Shown here: piece after piece, positions 50,332-58,935 of the stretch
How positions within the stretch are numbered: position 1 is the stretch's first letter
How the letters are laid out: each line of letters begins with the position of its first letter
Assembly: GCF_042665525.1 (NCBI RefSeq)
Contig: NZ_JBHTCQ010000005.1
Location: 1-64,000 of the forward strand
Direction: 5' to 3'
Source of the DNA: Allobogoriella alba
GTDB lineage: Bacteria > Actinomycetota > Actinomycetes > Actinomycetales > Actinomycetaceae
Length of the DNA: 64,000 nucleotides
Notes under the pieces: generated by a model
Seen by the model: only the letters and a program-made list of their open reading frames with translations
Database searches by the model: none
What the model was told of the DNA's origin: nothing
Translations under genes and position numbers: made by a program

Positions 50332-50673
50332 TCAGGACTCCGGGTCGTCCTGGAACTTCCGCAGCTCCTGGGGGCAGCGGCAGGCGGCCGCGATCCTGGC
50401 GGCCCACTCCAGGGCCGCCTCCCGCGACGGCAGGTCGAGGACGGAGAAGCCCCCGTCGAGCTCCCGGGTCCGCCGGTAGGTCTCCTCCGACACGGTCCCG
50501 TCGCCGGAGACGAGGACGGCGTCGACGTCCTCGTCGATCCCGCCGCCGAAGACGTACACCCCGGCGGCCTTCGCCTCACGGATCACGGCGTGTGCGGCCT
50601 CGGCGACGGCGTCGAGGTCCGCCTCGGGCACCACCATCGCGGCGCTGGGGAACGAGATCAGGTACTTGACCAT
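50332..50673 (-). CDS. YCII-related domain protein
   Basis: A 113-residue protein of the YCII/DGPF fold (ferredoxin-like, dimeric). MVKYLISFPSAAM at the start, an IREAKAAGVYVFGGGI middle and DGGFSVLDLPSREAALEWAARIAAACRCPQELRKF are typical of this actinobacterial group, often found beside ECF sigma factors, but none is seen here. The ATG at 50673 gives the usual length. The biochemical role is unknown. The 142 bases between it and the convergent marR show no feature I can name. Confidence 0.8.
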   Translation of the reverse strand: MVKYLISFPSAAMVVPEADLDAVAEAAHAVIREAKAAGVYVFGGGIDEDVDAVLVSGDGTVSEETYRRTRELDGGFSVLDLPSREAALEWAARIAAACRCPQELRKFQDDPES

Positions 50674-50778
50674 CCGATGTCTCCCTCGACGGGACGGTGC
50701 CGCCCGCGACGCCGCCGCCCACGACTCGTCGCGGACATCATCCACCCACTCGCCCGCCGCGGCGACGGTTCCGGCACC

Positions 50779-51918
50779 TCAGGAGACGAGGCTCAGGTCG
50801 ATCCGGCGCGTCCGGCTCATCGCCCGGAACGCCGCCGGACGCAGCGGCAGCAGCGGCCGCGGCCAGGCCTGCTGGGCCAGGCAGTACAGGACGGCCTGCC
50901 GCTGGGTGCGGGCGACCACCGGGCGCACCTCGGACTCCCAGGTCCGCAGCATCGCGGCCACGCCGGCCGCGGTGCCGAGCCGGTCCCGCTCCCGGGCCGC
51001 GACCGCCGCGAGGTGGACGGCGTCGAGCGCGGCCATGGCGGCACCCTGCCCGCGGTGCGGCGGCATGCCGTGAGCCGCGTCCCCGATCACGGCCACGCGC
51101 CCGTCCGACCACGACGAGCAGACCACGGCGGAGAACGGGGCGAGCGTGGGCCGCTGGGCCGCGACGTCGCGCAGGATGTCCTCCTGCTCGGGGAAGGCGC
51201 GGACCCACCTCTCCAGGTCCAGCGCCGTCCGGTCGGCCGTCAGCCCGCGCGCCGGAGAAGAGAGGTAGACCGCGGAGATCCCGCCGCCCAGGGGCCCGAA
51301 GCCGAGCCGCAGCGGGCCGGCCCACCGCTCCTGGAACGATCCGGGCCGTACGCCGGTGAGCGGGCGGTCGAGCGTGACGCGCACGCCCCAGTGCCGGAGC
51401 CACCGGACCTTCGCCCGGACCGCCGGCAGGCGTGCCCGCAGCGCCGAGCCCACGCCGTCTGCGGCGACCACGAGGTCGGCCTCGCGCACCTGGCCGTCGG
51501 CGAGGGTCAGCCGGCCGGCGGGGTCGGCGTCCACGGCCACCGAGCCGGCATGCACGTGCACGCCGGCGTCCCGCGCCGAGTCCAGCAGGGCGCGGTGGAC
51601 GTCGTGCCGGGTCACGTAGACGTAGCGGCCGCCGGCCGGGTTGGCCGTGGTGCGCACGTGCGGCCGCCCGCGGGTGTCCGCGTAGCTGAAGAGGTGCTTC
51701 GGGTCGCCGTTGCGGGTGGCCCGCTCGCTCGCATCCAGCCGGTCCAGGGCACGCATCATGTGCTCGAAGAGCACGATCGCCCCGCCCTCCTCCTTGACCT
51801 CGGGACGCCGCTCGTGGACGTGGACCTCGAAGCCCTCCCGCGCGAGCGCCGCCGCGGCGGCCAGGCCGGCGATACCCCCGCCGGCGATCTCGATGGTGAA
51901 CGGCACCGTCCCGGTCAC
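50779..51918 (-). CDS. FAD-dependent aromatic-ring-type monooxygenase
   Basis: A class A flavoprotein monooxygenase (379 aa). FAD motif EIAGGGIAGLAAAAALA near residue 9, the DG motif VVAADGVGSALRARLP near residue 150 and the GD motif VAVIGDAAHGMPPHRGQGAAMA near residue 280 are intact. Such enzymes hydroxylate phenolic or heteroaromatic substrates with NAD(P)H and oxygen. The GTG start overlaps the stop of the solute-binding protein gene (GTGA), so uptake and hydroxylation may be linked. The substrate is unknown. Confidence 0.85.
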   Translation of the reverse strand: MTGTVPFTIEIAGGGIAGLAAAAALAREGFEVHVHERRPEVKEEGGAIVLFEHMMRALDRLDASERATRNGDPKHLFSYADTRGRPHVRTTANPAGGRYVYVTRHDVHRALLDSARDAGVHVHAGSVAVDADPAGRLTLADGQVREADLVVAADGVGSALRARLPAVRAKVRWLRHWGVRVTLDRPLTGVRPGSFQERWAGPLRLGFGPLGGGISAVYLSSPARGLTADRTALDLERWVRAFPEQEDILRDVAAQRPTLAPFSAVVCSSWSDGRVAVIGDAAHGMPPHRGQGAAMAALDAVHLAAVAARERDRLGTAAGVAAMLRTWESEVRPVVARTQRQAVLYCLAQQAWPRPLLPLRPAAFRAMSRTRRIDLSLVS

Positions 51919-52901
51919 TCCCCCGTCGCGCCGTCGGCCAGCAGGGCGTCGACGTCGACCTCGTTCTCCACGAGGCCGTACTCGAGCGCGAGGTCGGCCT
52001 GGAGCTCGATGGACTCGAGGTTCACGGACCGCGAGTACACCGCGAGCACCATGCGCCGCGCGACGTCCTCCTCGATCTCGGTGAACGACAGGACCGTCTC
52101 GCGGGTGAGGTCCTCGTCCTGCCGGGCACGCTCCATCGAGCGTGTCAGGGCACGTTGGAAGGCGGCGACGAGCTCCGGGTCCGACTCGACGAGATCGCCG
52201 GAGGCAAAGTAGACGGCGGCGTCGAGGTGGTCCATCGTCGCCACGTACGGGTCGACGATGTTGACCATCCCCTCGTCCTCCCCGAGCGTCACGAACGGCT
52301 CCGCCTGCCACGCGACGTCCACGCTCCCGCTCATCACGGCGTGGTTCATCTCCGGGAACGGCAGCTCGACGAACTCCACGGTGCTGGAGTCGACCCCCTC
52401 GGCCTCCAGCGCGGCCCGTGTGGTGAGCTCGCCGGCGTTGCTCAGGGTCGTCACCGCGATCGTCTTCCCGGCGAGGTCCTGGACCTCCTCGATCCCGCTG
52501 TCCGGCGCGACCAGCAGGCCGTTGCCGCTGGTCTGCGCGTCGGCGCCGCCCTGCGTGCTGCCCGAGACGATCCGGATGTCCAGCCCACGGTCCCGCGCCT
52601 GCATGATCGAGACGGGGTTGCCGTAGCCGATCTGGAAGTCACCGCTGACCACGGACGGGACGATGCTCGCCCCGCCCTGGGAGACGACCGGCTCGACGGC
52701 GAGGCCCTCCTCCTCGAAGTACCCCTCCTCGATGCCGAGGTACAGGGGGGCCATGTTGGCCACGGGCAGGACACCGACCCGGACCTCGGTCAGGCCGTCG
52801 TCGGACCCGTCGGCGCCGCCGTCTCCGCCTCCCCCACCGGCACAGGCGGCCACCCCGACGGCGACCACGGCCGCCATGGCCGCGATGCGGGCTCTACGCA
52901 T
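51915..52901 (-). CDS. ABC-type solute-binding lipoprotein (NMT1/SsuA type)
   Basis: A periplasmic-binding-type lipoprotein (328 aa). A signal peptide ends in the lipobox VAAC with C20, followed by a Gly/Asp linker; the bilobal domain contains VGVLPVANMAPLYLGIEEGYF and GKTIAVTTLSNAGELTTRAAL. This group binds nitrate, sulfonates, thiamine precursors or aromatic acids. No permease or ATPase gene is next to it, so it must work with components elsewhere or serve as a sensor. The ATG at 52901 follows a GGAGGGG ribosome-binding site; it is preferred to a start nine codons upstream. Confidence 0.86.
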   Translation of the reverse strand: MRRARIAAMAAVVAVGVAACAGGGGGDGGADGSDDGLTEVRVGVLPVANMAPLYLGIEEGYFEEEGLAVEPVVSQGGASIVPSVVSGDFQIGYGNPVSIMQARDRGLDIRIVSGSTQGGADAQTSGNGLLVAPDSGIEEVQDLAGKTIAVTTLSNAGELTTRAALEAEGVDSSTVEFVELPFPEMNHAVMSGSVDVAWQAEPFVTLGEDEGMVNIVDPYVATMDHLDAAVYFASGDLVESDPELVAAFQRALTRSMERARQDEDLTRETVLSFTEIEEDVARRMVLAVYSRSVNLESIELQADLALEYGLVENEVDVDALLADGATGE

Positions 52902-52941
52902 CCGATCCCCTCCAGCGCCTCGTCGCACCCGGTGAAGAATT

Positions 52942-53029
52942 CAGGAAACCTGTCCTTCTCGTCAAGGCGAAGATCTGCTGATCAGCGCCAGGCCTGAGAA
53001 CTCTCACGCTACGATGCCACGGTTTCCTG
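52942..53029. promoter_or_regulatory. Inverted repeat pair and promoter in the divergent region
   Basis: CAGGAAACC (52942-52950) and GGTTTCCTG (53021-53029) are exact reverse complements 70 bases apart in the gap between the binding-protein gene and the second marR. The first is part of a smaller palindrome CAGG-AAA-CCTG. A TACGAT -10 element (53010-53015) puts the marR start site at the second copy. They are candidate operator half-sites for this MarR, possibly allowing looping. Confidence 0.5.
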
Positions 53030-53045
53030 TCGCCGGGCCGGAGGG

Positions 53046-53495
53046 GTGGACGTGAGGCGGTCGCGGACGCAGGTCGAGGAGCCACCGACGCTGCTGTACG
53101 TCGTCAAGCAGGTCGAGCTGGCCCAGCGGGCCCGGCTGGCCGAGGTGCTGCAGGGCTCCGGGATCACCGTCCTGCAGTACACCGCCATGACCGTGCTGCA
53201 GCGGCGCGGACCGATGTCCTCGGCCGCGCTGGCGCGCAGCGCGTTCGTGACGGCCCAGAGCATGGCGGACCTCGTCAAGGCGCTCGGCGCCCGCGGCCTG
53301 GTCGAGCGCGGGCCCGACCCGGCGGACCGCCGGCACCTGCTCGTCCGGCTGACCGAGGCGGGCCGAGATCTGCTCGACAGGTACGCCGGCGCCGTCGAGC
53401 GACTCGAGGCCGACATGGTCGCCGACCTCACGCCGCAGCAGGTCGCGGCGCTGCGCACCTACCTCAACAGCTGCCGCGCCGCGCTCGTGCCGTGA
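53046..53495 (+). CDS. MarR-family transcriptional regulator
   Basis: A 149-residue winged-helix regulator with GPMSSAALARSAFVTAQSMADLVKALGARGLVER as the recognition region and a DPADRRHLLVRLTEAGRDLL wing typical of the family. GTG start. It diverges from the binding protein/monooxygenase operon, which it probably controls. It ends 3 bases from the convergent OFA transporter gene, so there is no room for a terminator between them. Confidence 0.87.
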   Translation: MDVRRSRTQVEEPPTLLYVVKQVELAQRARLAEVLQGSGITVLQYTAMTVLQRRGPMSSAALARSAFVTAQSMADLVKALGARGLVERGPDPADRRHLLVRLTEAGRDLLDRYAGAVERLEADMVADLTPQQVAALRTYLNSCRAALVP

Positions 53496-53498
53496 CGG

Positions 53499-55022
53499 TC
53501 AGCCGCCGAACAGGGCGGCCGCGTTCACCGCGGTCTGGAAGACGCCGTAGGCCAGCGGCACCCCGACGACGACCCACGCCACCACGACCAGCGGCGAGCG
53601 GCGGGGGGCGACGTCGTCGTCCGTCACACCGTCCGCGCCGGACTCCTCGGACGTCGGCTCCACGTAGTCCTTCTCGTGGTACTTCTCGGCCACGGGACGT
53701 ACGAGGATGTTGCAGACGAATCCGACCACGAGGATCCCGACCATGGTCAGCAGCGCGGGCCGGTAGTCACCGGCGACCAGGTTGCCCGGTTCACCCCGCG
53801 CGTCGAGGAAGCCGTTGATGATGAGCGGCCCCGCGACACCCGCGGCGGCCCAGGCGGTGAGCAGCCGGCCGTGGATGGCGCCGACCTGGTAGGTGCCGAA
53901 CATGTCGCGCAGGTAGGCGGGGACGGTGGCGAACCCTCCGCCGTAGAAGCTGAGGATGATGCCCGCGAAGAGGACGAACAGGAAGATCGAGGCGGAGCCG
54001 AAGAGGGCCAGGAGAAGGTAGAGCACGACCCCCAGGCCGAGGTAGAGGATGTAGATGTTCTTCCGGCCGATGTAGTCCGACGTCGAGGACCACACGAACC
54101 GCCCGGCCATGTTGCACAGGGACAGCAGGCCCACGAAGCCGGCCGCCGCGCCCGCGGCCACGAGCGAGGAGCCGCCCTCGCGGAAGAAGTCCTGGATCAT
54201 CGGTGCAGCCTGCTCGAGGATGCCGATGCCGGCCGTCACGTTGCAGAACAGCACGCCCCAGAGCAACCAGAACTGCGGCGTGCGGATCGCGTTGTTGGCG
54301 GACACGCTCGCCGTGGTCACCATGGGCTTGCGCTTCACGGCGTCCGGGTCGAAGTGGCGGGGGCGCCACCCCTCGTGCGGGACCCGCACGATCGCCGCCC
54401 CGAAGAGCATCACCACGCCGTACGCGAGGCCGAGCGTCACGAAGAGCTTCGCGACGGCGGACCCGGCCGCGACACCGGAGGCCGGGTCGTACGCGGGGTC
54501 GTACAGGCCCAGCAGCCACTGCGAGAGCGGGCTGGCGATCATCGCGCCGCCGCCGAACCCCATGATCGCCATGCCGGTCGCCAGGCCGGGCCGGTCCGGG
54601 AACCACTTGATGAGCGTGGAGACCGGCGAGATGTAGCCGATCCCGAGCCCGATACCGCCGATGACGCCGTAGCCGAGGTAGACCAGCCACAGCTGGGTGG
54701 TCGCGATGCCGAGCGCGCCGACCAGGAACCCGACCGACCAGCACAGGGCCGAGGCGACCATGGCGCGGCGCGGGCCGCCCGTGTCGACCCAGGTGCCGAA
54801 GATCGCGGCGGAGACTCCGAGCATGACGATGGCCACGGAGAAGATGACTCCGATCGCCGTCAGCGACGTGTCGAAGTGCTGAACGAGGGCGTTCTTGTAG
54901 ACGCTCGTGGCGTACGCCTGCCCGATGCACAGGTGGACGGCGAGCGCCGCCGGCGGGATGAGCCATCGGTTGAAGCCGGGGCGCGCGATGGTGCGTTCGC
55001 GTTCGAGCACGGCCAAACTCAC
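53499..55022 (-). CDS. OFA-family MFS carboxylate transporter with fused small C-terminal helix
   Basis: A 507-residue major facilitator of the oxalate/formate antiporter group with 12 helices. HLCIGQAYATSVYKNAL in helix 1, GIGLGIGYISPVSTLIKWFPDRPGLATG and SSTSDYIGRKNIY are diagnostic. After a charged linker (about 440-472) a 13th hydrophobic stretch, VVVAWVVVGVPLAYGVFQTAVNAAALF, resembles the separate small subunit often encoded beside such transporters; here it is part of the same chain. The substrate is probably a small mono- or dicarboxylate. GTG start. Confidence 0.85.
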   Translation of the reverse strand: MSLAVLERERTIARPGFNRWLIPPAALAVHLCIGQAYATSVYKNALVQHFDTSLTAIGVIFSVAIVMLGVSAAIFGTWVDTGGPRRAMVASALCWSVGFLVGALGIATTQLWLVYLGYGVIGGIGLGIGYISPVSTLIKWFPDRPGLATGMAIMGFGGGAMIASPLSQWLLGLYDPAYDPASGVAAGSAVAKLFVTLGLAYGVVMLFGAAIVRVPHEGWRPRHFDPDAVKRKPMVTTASVSANNAIRTPQFWLLWGVLFCNVTAGIGILEQAAPMIQDFFREGGSSLVAAGAAAGFVGLLSLCNMAGRFVWSSTSDYIGRKNIYILYLGLGVVLYLLLALFGSASIFLFVLFAGIILSFYGGGFATVPAYLRDMFGTYQVGAIHGRLLTAWAAAGVAGPLIINGFLDARGEPGNLVAGDYRPALLTMVGILVVGFVCNILVRPVAEKYHEKDYVEPTSEESGADGVTDDDVAPRRSPLVVVAWVVVGVPLAYGVFQTAVNAAALFGG

Positions 55023-55117
55023 AGGTCACTCCTTCGTGGTCGGTCCCGCCGGGACTTCCCGCCAGAACCTAGGACCGTCGGCGACCGCGCGCCACTCGAG
55101 ATCCAGGATCCGGACCG

Positions 55118-56281
55118 TCAGAAGGACAGCGAACCCCCGGAGACAGGGAGCAGCTCGATCCACGTCGGACCGGGTGCCAGCAGCACCGGCTCCCCGCCGC
55201 GGGTGAGCTGCATCGGCCGCGTCGGCCCACCCTTCGACCAGGCGGCCTCCACCGCACGGCCGCGCGAGAACACGACGGCGTCGCCCTCCCCCTGCAGGAT
55301 CGTCTCGGGCACCTGGGCGCCCGCCGCGTCCCGCGCGCCGGTCATCTCGACCTGCACGCGCAGCACCACGACGTTGCTCGCCAGCACTGCCTTGCCGTCC
55401 TCGGAGCTCTGCGCCGCCCCGTCCTCGGTGCGTCGCCACGCCCCCGCCCCGACGCCACGGCCCGTGCGGGCGTCGGGCGTCCAGCGCCAACCCGGGTTCG
55501 CCGACGGGAACGAGACGCGGACGGTCCCGGCCCGCTCTCCGTGATCGGCGGCCGTCGCGCCGTCGGCCTCGCGGGCGAACTCGAGGATGTCGTTCGACGG
55601 CGACTCCGGCGAGCCGTTCGCGGCACGGAGGAACGCCCGCGGCCGGCCGTAGACGTTGTGCGGGGCGTACCGGTGCCCGGCGCGGTAGAAGCCCGGAGAG
55701 CCGGCGTCGAGCGACATGACCTGCAACCCCGCCTGGATGGCCCGGCGCACGTAGGCCCCCTGACCGCCGGAGAATGCCAGCAGGCCGCCGAACTGCCCTG
55801 AGATCGCCGCGTCCATCGGCCGGATCGAGCGGATCGGCCCCATGGTGCCCGGCATCACCGAGTGGAACACGGCGTTGAACCGTGTGGTCCCGCCCTCCAC
55901 CATCTGCTCGAAGACGAGGTCGGCGTCCTCGAGACCCGACTGGGGTCTGGCGTCGTCCGAGTTCTCGATCTTGACCGACAGCGCGGGCCGGGGAGTCGGC
56001 CTGCCGTCGATGAGCGCTCCGGTCAGCGGCCAGCGCGGGGCGGACGCGCTCGCCGACGGCCCGGAGCCGGTCGCCGCGTCCCCGTCGGGGACCTGGTAGC
56101 CGCGGTCGACGGGCGCCGAGCGTCGCGAACCCTCGTCGCAGCCGGCGATGCCGAGCGCGACCACGGAGACCAGGCCGGCCGCCACCGCCCTTCGTCGGGG
56201 CATCCCCGGGAAGGCGTCGGGGCGAGTGCGGTCGTCGTGCTGCGGTTCGTCGGGCGGCTGCCCGACCGGGTTGTGAGTCAT
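55118..56281 (-). CDS. DUF3048 (YerB-like) lipoprotein
   Basis: A 387-residue exported protein. The N-terminus has MPRRRAVAAGLVSVVALGIAGC: a lipobox with C48 and an arginine cluster that could allow Tat export. The DUF3048 core is recognised by RPALSVKIENSDDARPQSGLEDADLVFEQMVEGGTTRFNAVFHS and GPIRSIRPMD near residue 150. The family is membrane-linked and of unknown function (YerB in Bacillus). ATG at 56281. It diverges from menE. Confidence 0.87.
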   Translation of the reverse strand: MTHNPVGQPPDEPQHDDRTRPDAFPGMPRRRAVAAGLVSVVALGIAGCDEGSRRSAPVDRGYQVPDGDAATGSGPSASASAPRWPLTGALIDGRPTPRPALSVKIENSDDARPQSGLEDADLVFEQMVEGGTTRFNAVFHSVMPGTMGPIRSIRPMDAAISGQFGGLLAFSGGQGAYVRRAIQAGLQVMSLDAGSPGFYRAGHRYAPHNVYGRPRAFLRAANGSPESPSNDILEFAREADGATAADHGERAGTVRVSFPSANPGWRWTPDARTGRGVGAGAWRRTEDGAAQSSEDGKAVLASNVVVLRVQVEMTGARDAAGAQVPETILQGEGDAVVFSRGRAVEAAWSKGGPTRPMQLTRGGEPVLLAPGPTWIELLPVSGGSLSF

Positions 56282-56338
56282 GCTCCGCCAACCAGCTCGT
56301 CGTCTCCCCCTGCGCCCGGACACCCTAACCGGCGGACC

Positions 56339-56344
56339 TAGGGT
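56339..56344 (+). promoter_or_regulatory. Leaderless -10 element (TAGGGT) of menE
   Basis: TAGGGT ends 6 bases before the menE GTG at 56351. The same hexamer at the same distance precedes menB. No ribosome-binding site is present. Confidence 0.55.
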
Positions 56345-56350
56345 GAGTGT

Positions 56351-57655
56351 GTGAGCACCGGTCCCGGCGTGGGGCGTCCCTTCGCCCCGAGCCTGCTGCC
56401 CCTGCGAGGCGGCACGCGTCCCGACGACGTCGCGGCCCTGCGCGCAGCGGTGCACGGGACACTCCTGGAGGGCCGCCGGGACGCCGTGCTGCTTCCTCAC
56501 GGCCCCGACCTCGACGGAGGGCGCGCCGTGCGCACGACGACCTCGCGGCTGCGGGGGCCGCTGCCCGCCGGCACCGTGGTCGTCCTGCAGACCTCGGGGT
56601 CGACGACCGGGACCGGTCATCTCGTCGCGCTCACGGCCGAGTCCCTGGTGGCCGGGGCCCGGGCGACGGAGGAGCGGCTCCAGGGACCGGGCCGCTGGGT
56701 CCTCGCCGTGCCCGCCCACCACGTCGCCGGTTTCCAGCTGCTGGTCCGGTCCGTGGTCGCCGGAACCGACCCGGTGGTCGTGGACACCGGGGCCGGGTTC
56801 GAGCCGGCGGCACTCGCGGCGGCGGTCTCCGAGATGGACGACGCCGTCCCCGGCTACCTCTCGCTGGTGCCCACCCAGCTGGTGCGTGTGCTGCAGGCCG
56901 GCGAGGGCGCGATCGCCCCGCTGCGACGGTTGTCGGCCGTCCTCGTCGGCGGCGCGGCGAGCTCGCCGCGGATGCTCGCGGACGCCCGCGCCGCCGGGCT
57001 CCGGGTGCGCACCACGTACGGGATGACCGAGACGGGGGGCGGCTGCGTCTACGACGGGCGTCCCTTGCCGGGCGTCCGGCTCCGGCTGGGCGAGGCGGGA
57101 CGGGTGGAGATCGCCGGCCCGGTGCTGGCCGCGGGATACCTGGATGACCCGGCGTCCGACGCCTTCGTCGTCGACGACGGGGTGCGGTGGCTGCGGACGC
57201 GTGACCGCGGGGCCCTCGAGGAGGAGCACGGCGAGCTGCGGCTACGCGTGCTGGGCCGGATCGACGAGGTCATCACCACCGGCGGGGTGAAGGTCTCGCC
57301 CGGCCCGGTCGAGCAGGTCCTGGCGTCTCACCCCGGGGTCGCCGAGGCCTGCGTCGTCGGTGTGCCGGACCCGGAGTGGGGCGAGCTGCTCACGGCGGTG
57401 GTGGTGCCCACCGGACCGACGGTTCCCGCGCTGGCCACCCTGCGCGACCTCGTCGGCCGTGAGCTCGGAGGCCCGGCGGCGCCGCGCGCGCTGGTGGTGG
57501 TGGACGCGCTGCCGCTGCGCGGGCCCGGCAAGACGGACCGGCACGGGGTCGCACGCCACGCGGCGGACGCCCTCACGGGATCGGTCACCGTCCGGGGGGT
57601 CGAGAGGCACGGCCGGACGGTGTCCGGGACCGGCCGCCCGACCGGCATATCCTGA
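56351..57655 (+). CDS. menE: o-Succinylbenzoate--CoA ligase
   Basis: An adenylate-forming ligase (434 aa) that makes o-succinylbenzoyl-CoA for MenB. The P-loop LQTSGSTTGTGH lies near residue 79, TYGMTETGGGCVYDGRPLPG (A5) near residue 222, the RTRDRG aspartate/arginine region and a final KTDRHGVAR catalytic lysine are visible. It is shorter than general acyl-CoA synthetases, as usual for actinobacterial MenE. GTG start with a leaderless promoter; menA follows after 28 bases. Confidence 0.94.
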   Translation: MSTGPGVGRPFAPSLLPLRGGTRPDDVAALRAAVHGTLLEGRRDAVLLPHGPDLDGGRAVRTTTSRLRGPLPAGTVVVLQTSGSTTGTGHLVALTAESLVAGARATEERLQGPGRWVLAVPAHHVAGFQLLVRSVVAGTDPVVVDTGAGFEPAALAAAVSEMDDAVPGYLSLVPTQLVRVLQAGEGAIAPLRRLSAVLVGGAASSPRMLADARAAGLRVRTTYGMTETGGGCVYDGRPLPGVRLRLGEAGRVEIAGPVLAAGYLDDPASDAFVVDDGVRWLRTRDRGALEEEHGELRLRVLGRIDEVITTGGVKVSPGPVEQVLASHPGVAEACVVGVPDPEWGELLTAVVVPTGPTVPALATLRDLVGRELGGPAAPRALVVVDALPLRGPGKTDRHGVARHAADALTGSVTVRGVERHGRTVSGTGRPTGIS

Positions 57656-57683
57656 GGCGTCCCCCGCACGACCCCGGAGCACC

Positions 57684-58559
57684 ATGCCGACCCTCTCCGA
57701 CTGGATCGCGGGTGCGCGCCTGCGCACCCTGCCGGCTGCGATCGCTCCCGTGGCGGTGGGTACCGGCGCCGCCGTCGGCGCCGCTGCGGCCTCGGTGCCG
57801 CGGGCGCTGCTCGCGCTCGGCGTCGCGGTCGCGCTGCAGATCGGCGTCAACTATGCGAACGACTACTCCGACGGCGTGCGGGGGACGGACGACGTCCGCA
57901 CCGGGCCCGCGCGGCTGACCGGGGGCGGCATCGCCGCGCCGGAGGCGGTGCGCGGCGCCGCGTTCGCCGCGTTCGGCGTCGCCGGCGCGCTGGGCCTGGT
58001 CCTGGTGATGCTCGCGGGGGCCTGGTGGCTGCTGGCCGTCGGCGTCCTGGCCGTGCTCGCCGCCTGGTACTACACCGGCGGGCGGCGCCCGTACGGGTAC
58101 CTCGGCCTCGGCGAGGTGTTCGTCTTCGTCTTCTTCGGGCTCGTCGCGACGCTGGGCACCGCCTACACGCAGTCGCCCGGCGCGGCGCAGACCTGGACCG
58201 TCTGGGCGGGTGCCGCGGGGACCGGCACGCTCAGCTGCGCCCTGCTGATGATCAACAACGTGCGCGACGCCCGCACCGACGCAGGCGTCGGGAAGCGCAC
58301 CCTTGCGGTGCGTCTGGGTGACCGCCGCGCGCGGCTGGCCTACGTCGCGATGCTCGTGGTGCCGGTGCTGCTGGGGCTCGCGTGCGCCGCCGTGCGGCCC
58401 TGGTCGCTGCTGGTGCTGCTGCTCGTGCCGTGGGTGGTGCGGCTAGCCCGCGTCGTCCTGTCGGGGGCGGTCGGGCGAGACCTCGTCGCGGTCCTCGGCG
58501 GAACCGGACGGGTCGGGCTCCTCTACGGTCTCCTGCTCGGTGCCGGGCTCGCCCTCTGA
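57684..58559 (+). CDS. menA: 1,4-Dihydroxy-2-naphthoate polyprenyltransferase
   Basis: A UbiA-superfamily membrane prenyltransferase (291 aa) that attaches the polyprenyl tail to DHNA. The first aspartate motif NYANDYSDGVRGTDD is at residues 56-70 and the second NNVRDARTDAGVGKRTLAVRLG near residue 190. Eight or nine hydrophobic helices are visible. The ATG at 57684 has a GGAG ribosome-binding site; an upstream TATCCT could act as a -10 element. Its last 117 bases overlap the convergent DUF4229 gene. Confidence 0.95.
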   Translation: MPTLSDWIAGARLRTLPAAIAPVAVGTGAAVGAAAASVPRALLALGVAVALQIGVNYANDYSDGVRGTDDVRTGPARLTGGGIAAPEAVRGAAFAAFGVAGALGLVLVMLAGAWWLLAVGVLAVLAAWYYTGGRRPYGYLGLGEVFVFVFFGLVATLGTAYTQSPGAAQTWTVWAGAAGTGTLSCALLMINNVRDARTDAGVGKRTLAVRLGDRRARLAYVAMLVVPVLLGLACAAVRPWSLLVLLLVPWVVRLARVVLSGAVGRDLVAVLGGTGRVGLLYGLLLGAGLAL

Positions 58560-58868
58560 GTCGACCGGGCGGGCCGCACCGGACCTGGCCGTGGGCCGGT
58601 CCTCGGCATCCAGCGCCGCGTCCTCGTAGGCGGCGTCCTCCTCGACGTCGTCGGAGAAGGTCGGCCGCTCGGAGCGGAGCGGGTCGTACTGGGCGAGCAC
58701 CTCGGCCGCGCCGGCGTGCTGGCGGCGCAGCGCGAGGAACGACACGAGCGCACCGAGCACGATCGCCACGGCCCACAGCAGCCAGGACCGCATGCCCAGG
58801 AGGTAGAGGATCCCGGCGCACGCCAGGACGATCCCGACGCGCAGCAGGGTGTAGAGGGCCAGTCGCAC
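58443..58868 (-). CDS. DUF4229 small membrane protein
   Basis: A 141-residue protein with two N-terminal hydrophobic helices (about 3-24 and 28-48), RRQHAGAAEVLAQYDPL, then a long acidic, disordered tail. This is the actinobacterial DUF4229 family, usually found beside menA or ccs genes; function unknown. GTG start. The tail is encoded antisense to the end of menA (58443-58559), an unusually long tail-to-tail overlap; low-complexity coding on this strand may be the younger part. Confidence 0.82.
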   Translation of the reverse strand: MRLALYTLLRVGIVLACAGILYLLGMRSWLLWAVAIVLGALVSFLALRRQHAGAAEVLAQYDPLRSERPTFSDDVEEDAAYEDAALDAEDRPTARSGAARPVDSEGEPGTEQETVEEPDPSGSAEDRDEVSPDRPRQDDAG

Positions 58869-58935
58869 CCGGTCAGGGTAGGCGCTCGCGGACCCGCGCC
58901 GCCGGTACCGTCCCGCACGACGGCCGCGGGCGACC

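Noticed and set aside
45695..56340. Integrative element or prophage
   Set aside because: No integrase, transposase, phage gene, tRNA-linked direct repeat or terminal inverted repeat was found at the borders.
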